Of a stretch of 9,528 nucleotides of DNA, positions 5,622-9,528 are shown piece after piece. The notes below the pieces were generated by a model that was given only the letters and a program-made list of their open reading frames with translations, had not been told where the DNA came from and did no database searches. Numbering within the stretch: position 1 is the first letter of the stretch; each line of letters begins with the position of its first letter. The translations under genes and the position numbers were made by a program. The stretch spans positions 1-9,528 of the forward strand of contig JAQTQF010000048.1 in assembly GCA_028712345.1 (NCBI GenBank). The letters are read 5' to 3'. The stretch comes from Phycisphaerae bacterium. GTDB taxonomy: Bacteria > Planctomycetota > Phycisphaerae > Sedimentisphaerales > UBA12454.

Positions 5622-6629
5622 TTACACTTCCTTCGCGCCTATCCACTTCATCATCTTGCGAAGTTTTCTGCCGACCTTTTCAAGTTTGCAGTTATAGTCT
5701 TTCTTATACAAAGCATTGAATTTCTTCATCCCGCCTTTATATTCACCGACCCATTCTTTCGCGAATTTCCCGCTTGTGATTTCACCAAGAATCTTTTTCA
5801 TCTCAGCCTTGGTCTTATCGGTAACAATCCTCGGCCCGCGAGACAAATCGCCGTACTCAGCCGTATTTGAAATGCTGTATCGCATATAGCTCATTCCGCC
5901 CTGATACATCAGGTCAACAATCAGCTTCACTTCGTGCATACACTCAAAATACGCAATCTCCGGCTGATAACCTGCCTTGACAAGAGTCTCGAAACCAGCC
6001 TTGATCAAACTCGTCAATCCGCCGCAAAGAACTACCTGCTCCCCGAACAAATCCGTTTCGGTTTCTTCTTTATATGTCGTCTGAATAATACCCGCTCGTG
6101 CGCCGCCAATTCCATTGCCCCAGGCCAGCGCAATCTTCTTCGCATCCCCTGTCGCATCCCGCTGAACTGCCACAAGACACGGAACTCCGCCGCCCTTTTC
6201 ATACTCACTCCGGACAAGATGCCCAGGCCCTTTCGGCGCAATCATAACGATATTAACACTCTTAGGCGGAACTATATATTTGAAATGAATATTGAACCCG
6301 TGACAGAATCCCAAAGTCTGTCCAGCCTTCAGATTCGGCTGAATCTGTGTCTCATATATCTTGGCCTGCATCTCATCAGGCAGAGTTACGATTATAAGCG
6401 TCGCTCCCTTCATCGCCGTTGCAATATCACTTGGCTTAAATCCGTGCTTCTTTGCCAGCTTATAATTAGCTGTACCCTTCAGCTCTGCCACCGCCACTTT
6501 AACTCCGCTGTCCCGAAGGTTCAAACTGTGTGCATGACCCTGACTGCCATAGCCGATTACCGCAACTTTCTTACCCTTTCCCTTCAAAGGTCCGATTGGC
6601 GCCTGCTTTTGATAATATATCTTTGCCAT
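5622..6629 (-). CDS. ilvC: Ketol-acid reductoisomerase (class I), predicted NADH-preferring
   Basis: IlvC converts acetolactate or acetohydroxybutyrate to dihydroxy acids in valine, isoleucine and leucine synthesis, combining a Mg2+-dependent alkyl shift with a reduction. The 335-aa length is that of class I enzymes. The Rossmann domain carries GYGSQGHAHSLNLRDSG (26-42), with H110 and K133 (APKGPGHLVR) at the active site. The knotted domain has the metal ligands D193, E197, E229 and E233 (DLFGEQ, FECMHEV) and SNTAEYGD. Unusually, the cofactor loop reads AELKGTANY (48-56). Aligned by eye to the common GLRxGSxSW, the Arg and both Ser that hold the NADP phosphate are replaced, and E49 sits at the end of beta-strand 2. 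ATG 6629 is preceded by AGGAG at a spacing of about 11. It lies downstream of ilvH across a repeat-rich 371-bp gap. Confidence 0.96.
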   Translation of the reverse strand: MAKIYYQKQAPIGPLKGKGKKVAVIGYGSQGHAHSLNLRDSGVKVAVAELKGTANYKLAKKHGFKPSDIATAMKGATLIIVTLPDEMQAKIYETQIQPNLKAGQTLGFCHGFNIHFKYIVPPKSVNIVMIAPKGPGHLVRSEYEKGGGVPCLVAVQRDATGDAKKIALAWGNGIGGARAGIIQTTYKEETETDLFGEQVVLCGGLTSLIKAGFETLVKAGYQPEIAYFECMHEVKLIVDLMYQGGMSYMRYSISNTAEYGDLSRGPRIVTDKTKAEMKKILGEITSGKFAKEWVGEYKGGMKKFNALYKKDYNCKLEKVGRKLRKMMKWIGAKEV

Positions 6630-6696
6630 TGTATAAAAACTCCTAAAAATAATGGTTATTGCGTATCCAGTTTTAACTGCTTAACAGTGCTATATT

Positions 6697-6723
6697 TTTA
6701 TATGCAAATCGCCCCTTTTGCAA
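6697..6723 (-). promoter_or_regulatory. Possible ilvC promoter with inverted repeat
   Basis: On the - strand TTGCAA (6718-6723) is followed after 15 bp by TATAAA (6697-6702); the spacer is shorter than ideal. TGCAAA/TTTGCA arms (6703-6708 and 6717-6722) form a perfect inverted repeat across the spacer and could be an operator. The large gap from ilvH makes a separate ilvC promoter plausible. Confidence 0.4.
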
Positions 6724-6752
6724 GAAAATTTGTCAGTGTTTTATTCGTGGTT

Positions 6753-6779
6753 AGCCCCGTCATCTCGTATGACGGGGTT
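6753..6779. repeat. Strong intergenic hairpin CCCCGTCAT/ATGACGGGG
   Basis: Perfect 9-bp arms (6755-6763 and 6769-6777) around CTCGT, extendable to 11 bp with a G-T and an A-T pair. It is the better preserved relative of 425-451. A third, degraded relative starts at about 6821 (TTTAGCCTCGCC). There is no T-run on either side, so it is not a typical terminator, though it would be a stable structure in an ilvH-ilvC read-through RNA. Confidence 0.6.
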
Positions 6780-6854
6780 CAGAGCCCAAGCGATAGCGCA
6801 GGGAGTTTTGTGTACTTCGTGTTTAGCCTCGCCATCACTTGTCGCGGCGTAGTT

Positions 6855-6866
6855 CTTCGAACGAAG
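6855..6866. repeat. Short palindrome CTTCG-AA-CGAAG
   Basis: Perfect 5-bp arms around AA in the ilvC-ilvH gap, next to the decayed CCTCGCC repeat. It is probably part of the same repeat debris. Confidence 0.35.
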
Positions 6867-6889
6867 ACGGATGGCCGGGTTTGTTTCCC

Positions 6890-6914
6890 TGTCATTCCCG
6901 ACCTGATCGGGAAT
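6890..6914. repeat. Dispersed repeat TGTCATTCCCGA with 8-bp hairpin
   Basis: ATTCCCGA (6894-6901) and TCGGGAAT (6907-6914) are perfect arms around CCTGA. The TGTCATT head is shared with the repeats at 488, 512 and 2872, so these look like members of one palindromic family. Its downstream neighbourhood (CACTTTTCCCAC) also resembles CACACTCTTCCCAG near 470. Confidence 0.5.
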
Positions 6915-6967
6915 CTAGTTTTTCACTTTTCCCACCTTTCACACTTTTCCCACTTTTTACTGACAAC

Positions 6968-6985
6968 TGATAACCGATAACTGAA
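6968..6985. repeat. TGATAACCGATAACTGAA simple repeat, copy 2
   Basis: Exact 18-bp match to 717-734, extended here by further ACTGATAAC units. It lies just beyond the ilvH stop. Confidence 0.5.
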
Positions 6986-7000
6986 TTACTGATAACGGTT

Positions 7001-7498
7001 TTATTCATTCTCATTTGTCGTTTTGCCGAACTTGGCCATCGCTATCGTACCGGTCCGAACCATATTTTTAATCCCATAAGGCCGGCAGGCCTCGATTAGA
7101 GCCTCGATTTTTTCTTCCGGCCCGGTCGCCTCGACCATAACAGTCTTGGGCCCGATATCAACAACCTTTGCCTTAAACATTTCGACCATCGCGAGCACTT
7201 CCGGCCGTTTCTCCGGCGGAGTATGAACGCAAAGCAGCATCAAATCTCTCGCTATCACTTCCGTTCCCGAAAAATCCTGTATCTTGACGACATCGATAAT
7301 CTTGGCGAGCTGTTTACGAACCTGCTCAACGACCTTATCATCGCCGAGAACGACTATTGTCATTCTGCTAAGAGCGGGATTATCCGTCCGCCCGACCGCC
7401 AGCGAATCTATATTGAATGCCCTTGCCGCGAACATCCCCGCAACATGTGCCAGCACTCCCGGCCTATTCTGAACCAACGCGCTTATTATATGTTTCAT
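7001..7498 (-). CDS. ilvH: Acetolactate synthase small (regulatory) subunit
   Basis: This subunit activates the catalytic IlvB subunit and usually confers valine feedback inhibition. The 165-aa product has the normal length: an N-terminal ACT domain (ISALVQNRPGVLAHVAGMFAARAFNIDSLAV, then SRMTIVVLGDD) and a C-terminal ACT-like domain from about residue 80 (RDLMLLCVH, PKTVMVEATGPEEKIEALIEA). N11 and G14, which in E. coli IlvH contribute to the valine site, are kept at the same numbers, so valine sensitivity is expected. ATG 7498 is preceded by AGGA about ten bases upstream. It follows ilvB by 102 bp on the same strand. I use ilvH for a full-length small subunit; ilvN would be an equally usual name. 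Confidence 0.95.
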   Translation of the reverse strand: MKHIISALVQNRPGVLAHVAGMFAARAFNIDSLAVGRTDNPALSRMTIVVLGDDKVVEQVRKQLAKIIDVVKIQDFSGTEVIARDLMLLCVHTPPEKRPEVLAMVEMFKAKVVDIGPKTVMVEATGPEEKIEALIEACRPYGIKNMVRTGTIAMAKFGKTTNENE

Positions 7499-7527
7499 AT
7501 CTTTATCCTTTTGAAATCAAAACTTCC

Positions 7528-7558
7528 ATCCCCCACCTAAAAAAATCAGGTGCGGGAT
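7528..7558 (-). repeat. Hairpin in the ilvB-ilvH spacer
   Basis: ATCCCCCACCT (7528-7538) and AGGTGCGGGAT (7548-7558) pair at 10 of 11 positions around an AT-rich 9-nt loop. On the - strand the stem is followed by GGAAGTTTTG, too weak a T-run for a standard terminator. It may stabilise or partly attenuate the ilvB-ilvH RNA, or be another dispersed repeat. The rest of the spacer (7559-7600) is an A/T-rich homopolymer-like tract. Confidence 0.5.
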
Positions 7559-7600
7559 TCCTCATTTTTTCTCTTTTATTTTTCATTTTTTATTTTCTGT

Positions 7601-9337
7601 TTACGCCATACTCTCGAATATATCCAGCCCGTCCATTTCGTGAAGGCTTTTTCCGGTTGCGACCATAGGCCAGACATTTTCTTCCCGTTCAACCCTGAAA
7701 TCGACCAGACAGGGCCGTTTTTCGGCAAGCATTTTCGCGATGCCGCTTTTAACTTCGCTTTTTTTATCGACAGTAATTCCAACCGCACCAAACGCCTCAG
7801 CCACCGCCGCAAACTCTGGATTCACCAGCGAACTCTTCGAATACCTTTTCCCATAAAATAATTCTTGCCATTGGCGGACCATGCCCATATAGCCGTTGTT
7901 GAGAATGCAGATTTTGACTGGGAGGTTGTACTGAACGGCGGTGCAGAGTTCGTTCATAGTCATATTGAAACTACTGTCGCCGTCAATGTCGATAACCAGC
8001 GCGTCCGGTTTTGCGACTTGGGCGCCAATCGCGGCGGGCAGGCCGAAACCCATCGTTCCCAAACCGCCGGAAGTGATAAAATGTCGAGGCTTTGTGTGCT
8101 TGTAGAACTGAGCAGCCCACATCTGATGCTGTCCGACCCCGGTAACGATAATCGCACGGTCCTTAGTCGCTTCCCAGAGCTGCTCAATAACATACTGCGG
8201 TTTGATGTTTGCGCTGTTCCTGTCAAACTTGAACGGAAATTTGCTCTTCCACTCGGCAATTTTATCGAACCACGATTTGCGCTGGTTGAACTCAACCTCT
8301 TTAGTCAGCTCTGTAAGAATAACACCGGCATCTCCGACAACGGGAATATCAACATGAACATTCTTGCTAATACTGCTCGGATCGATATCAATATGAATAA
8401 TCTTCGCATTCGGGGCGAAGGTTTTAAGCTTTCCTGTAACTCTGTCGTCAAATCTTGCGCCAATCGCAATCAATAAATCACATTCCTGAACGGCATAATT
8501 GGCGTAAGCCGAACCGTGCATTCCAAGCATATCGAGCGATTGCGGCTGGGTCTGGTCGTAAGCGCCCAGGCCAAGCAGCGTCATCGTAACGGGCAGATTC
8601 GCCTTTTTCGCAAATGCCCTCAATTCATCAGACGCATTGCCTGTAATAACACCGCCGCCGACATAGAGAACCGGCTTTTGCGATTTGTTTATCGCGGCAG
8701 CGGCCATTTTAATCTGACGCAGATGTCCCTGTGCCTGGAGTTTGTAGCCGGGCATAGAAATTTCCGTCAGCGGTTTTGTCTGGCATTTGCCAACGGAGAC
8801 ATCGACTGGAATATCTACCAGCACCGGCCCGGGTCTGCCTGTCTTTGCGATGTAAAACGCTTCGCGGAGCGACTGCTGCAAATCTTTAACATCCTTGACA
8901 ATCATATTATGTTTTGTAATCGGACGGGTTATACCCGTAGTGTCGGCTTCCTGAAAGGCATCGTTGCCGATGAGGTCGGTACGAACCTGGCCGGTCAGAG
9001 CGACGAGCGGAACAGAGTCCATCATCGCGTTTGCGATGCCGGTGATTAGATTGCAGGCGCCGGGGCCGCTTGTCGCAATGACAACGCCGACTTTTCCGCT
9101 TGCGCGGGCATAGGCATCGGCCATATGGCAGCCGCCCTGTTCGTGGCGCGGAATTATAAAATTAATCGGCGCATCGTAGAGCTTGTCAAACAAAGGAAGG
9201 ACTACTCCGCCGAGATAGCCGAACATAGTATCAACGCCCTGCTCAATGAGAGTATCAACAACAATTTCGGCACCGGTTTTGATTGGGAGATTGGAGGGAT
9301 TTTGGGCACCATCGCCCTGTGAGGGTTTTTTACTCAT
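7601..9337 (-). CDS. ilvB: Acetolactate synthase large (catalytic) subunit
   Basis: IlvB joins two pyruvates, or pyruvate and 2-oxobutyrate, using thiamine diphosphate, Mg2+ and FAD; it is the first common step of branched-chain amino acid synthesis. At 578 aa it is full length. The N-terminal domain has the catalytic Glu at 66 (PRHEQGGCHMADAYARASG). The central domain has GARFDDRVTG (293-302). The C-terminal diphosphate domain has GDSSFNMTMNEL at 453-464 with the closing NN at 480-481, then MVRQWQELFY. Two spots differ from the common form: YLGG (41-44) instead of YPGG, and GDSS instead of GDGS; yeast Ilv2 has the related GDAS. ATG 9337 has AGGAG eight bases upstream, behind a small GATAA/TTATC hairpin (9349-9362). 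It is the first gene of the ilv cluster, and its small subunit follows directly. Confidence 0.97.
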   Translation of the reverse strand: MSKKPSQGDGAQNPSNLPIKTGAEIVVDTLIEQGVDTMFGYLGGVVLPLFDKLYDAPINFIIPRHEQGGCHMADAYARASGKVGVVIATSGPGACNLITGIANAMMDSVPLVALTGQVRTDLIGNDAFQEADTTGITRPITKHNMIVKDVKDLQQSLREAFYIAKTGRPGPVLVDIPVDVSVGKCQTKPLTEISMPGYKLQAQGHLRQIKMAAAAINKSQKPVLYVGGGVITGNASDELRAFAKKANLPVTMTLLGLGAYDQTQPQSLDMLGMHGSAYANYAVQECDLLIAIGARFDDRVTGKLKTFAPNAKIIHIDIDPSSISKNVHVDIPVVGDAGVILTELTKEVEFNQRKSWFDKIAEWKSKFPFKFDRNSANIKPQYVIEQLWEATKDRAIIVTGVGQHQMWAAQFYKHTKPRHFITSGGLGTMGFGLPAAIGAQVAKPDALVIDIDGDSSFNMTMNELCTAVQYNLPVKICILNNGYMGMVRQWQELFYGKRYSKSSLVNPEFAAVAEAFGAVGITVDKKSEVKSGIAKMLAEKRPCLVDFRVEREENVWPMVATGKSLHEMDGLDIFESMA

Positions 9338-9528
9338 TTTTTACTCCTGATAAACTGTTATCGTTATTCGGGCTAACTGCGGTTTTACTGGGCTGCTCTG
9401 ATGGGCCGATACTTATGCTACGCGCTATAAGCACCTGCTACATCAGGATTTGCGCCCGGCCGCAACGCCATAATCGCAATTCAAAATGCGTTTCAGGTTC
9501 GCCCAAACCGGCGGTTGGCTGGGTTGAG
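9338..9528 (-). promoter_or_regulatory. ilvB leader region, incomplete
   Basis: The window stops before any convincing promoter. I see no T-box signature (no TGGNACCGCG) and no terminator hairpin with a T-run. A possible 17-codon ORF on the - strand (9418-9471, MALRPGANPDVAGAYSA) has no ribosome binding site and is not rich in Leu, Ile or Val, so it is a poor attenuator peptide. CTTAT/ATAAG arms form a hairpin at about 9411-9431. The last bases (CGGCGGTTGGCTG) resemble CGTCGGTTGGCTG at 1252-1264 in the small-RNA locus. Confidence 0.35.

Noticed and set aside
5934..6980. 348-codon + strand reading frame opposite ilvC
   Set aside because: It lies antisense to a certain ilvC, has no recognisable domain, and its end runs through dispersed repeats. 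It is a by-product of ilvC codon use.
7865..9049. 203- and 177-codon + strand frames opposite ilvB
   Set aside because: Both are antisense shadows of a full-length, motif-complete ilvB.
9418..9471. 17-codon leader peptide for ilvB attenuation
   Set aside because: No ribosome binding site, no run of Leu, Ile or Val codons and no terminator/antiterminator pair visible; kept only as a note in the leader entry.

Overview
The window is a bacterial chromosome segment with seven complete protein genes, one partial gene at the left edge, and an unusually structured 1.2 kb intergenic region. Moderate GC, frequent GTG/TTG starts, several copies of short palindromic intergenic repeats, and small hypothetical lipoprotein and TPR genes would fit a Planctomycetota (Phycisphaerae-like) or other PVC-type bacterium. 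That assignment is an impression from sequence style, not a demonstrated placement.

Left part (1-1604). The C-terminal end of a TPR-like protein is followed by about 1.2 kb without a convincing protein gene. Its first half (396-780) holds dispersed repeat debris. Its second half (about 827-1369) is the most interesting part of the window. It contains a tandemly duplicated element of about 170-178 bp. Each copy carries a promoter-like TTGCAY-N17-TATSTT, a C/U-rich tract complementary to Shine-Dalgarno sequences, and a near-identical 10-bp hairpin with a GGGGA loop. Each copy also has a second hairpin whose arms differ between copies but stay paired. The region ends in a strong intrinsic terminator on the + strand. 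I read it as one or two small-RNA genes of no family I recognise.

Middle, + strand (1533-4769). A good sigma70-type promoter, with a perfect 16-bp palindrome across its -10 element, precedes nrdR (repressor of ribonucleotide reductase genes). A stand-alone ATP-cone protein follows closely. After a gap holding a dispersed repeat come corA (Mg2+/Co2+ channel, very like the Thermotoga type) and, 27 bp later, a small membrane protein with a Trk/Ktr-like SGTGFTT motif and a C-terminal RCK_C domain, probably an ion-transport unit.

Right part, - strand (9528 down to 4771). This is a branched-chain amino acid cluster in the order ilvB, ilvH, ilvC (acetolactate synthase large and small subunits, ketol-acid reductoisomerase), then a lipoprotein gene and a terminator. 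IlvB and IlvH form one enzyme whose product is the substrate of IlvC. A 371-bp gap rich in repeats separates ilvH from ilvC, and ilvC may have its own promoter there. The IlvC cofactor loop lacks the usual NADP-phosphate ligands and has a Glu at the end of beta-strand 2, which predicts NADH use.
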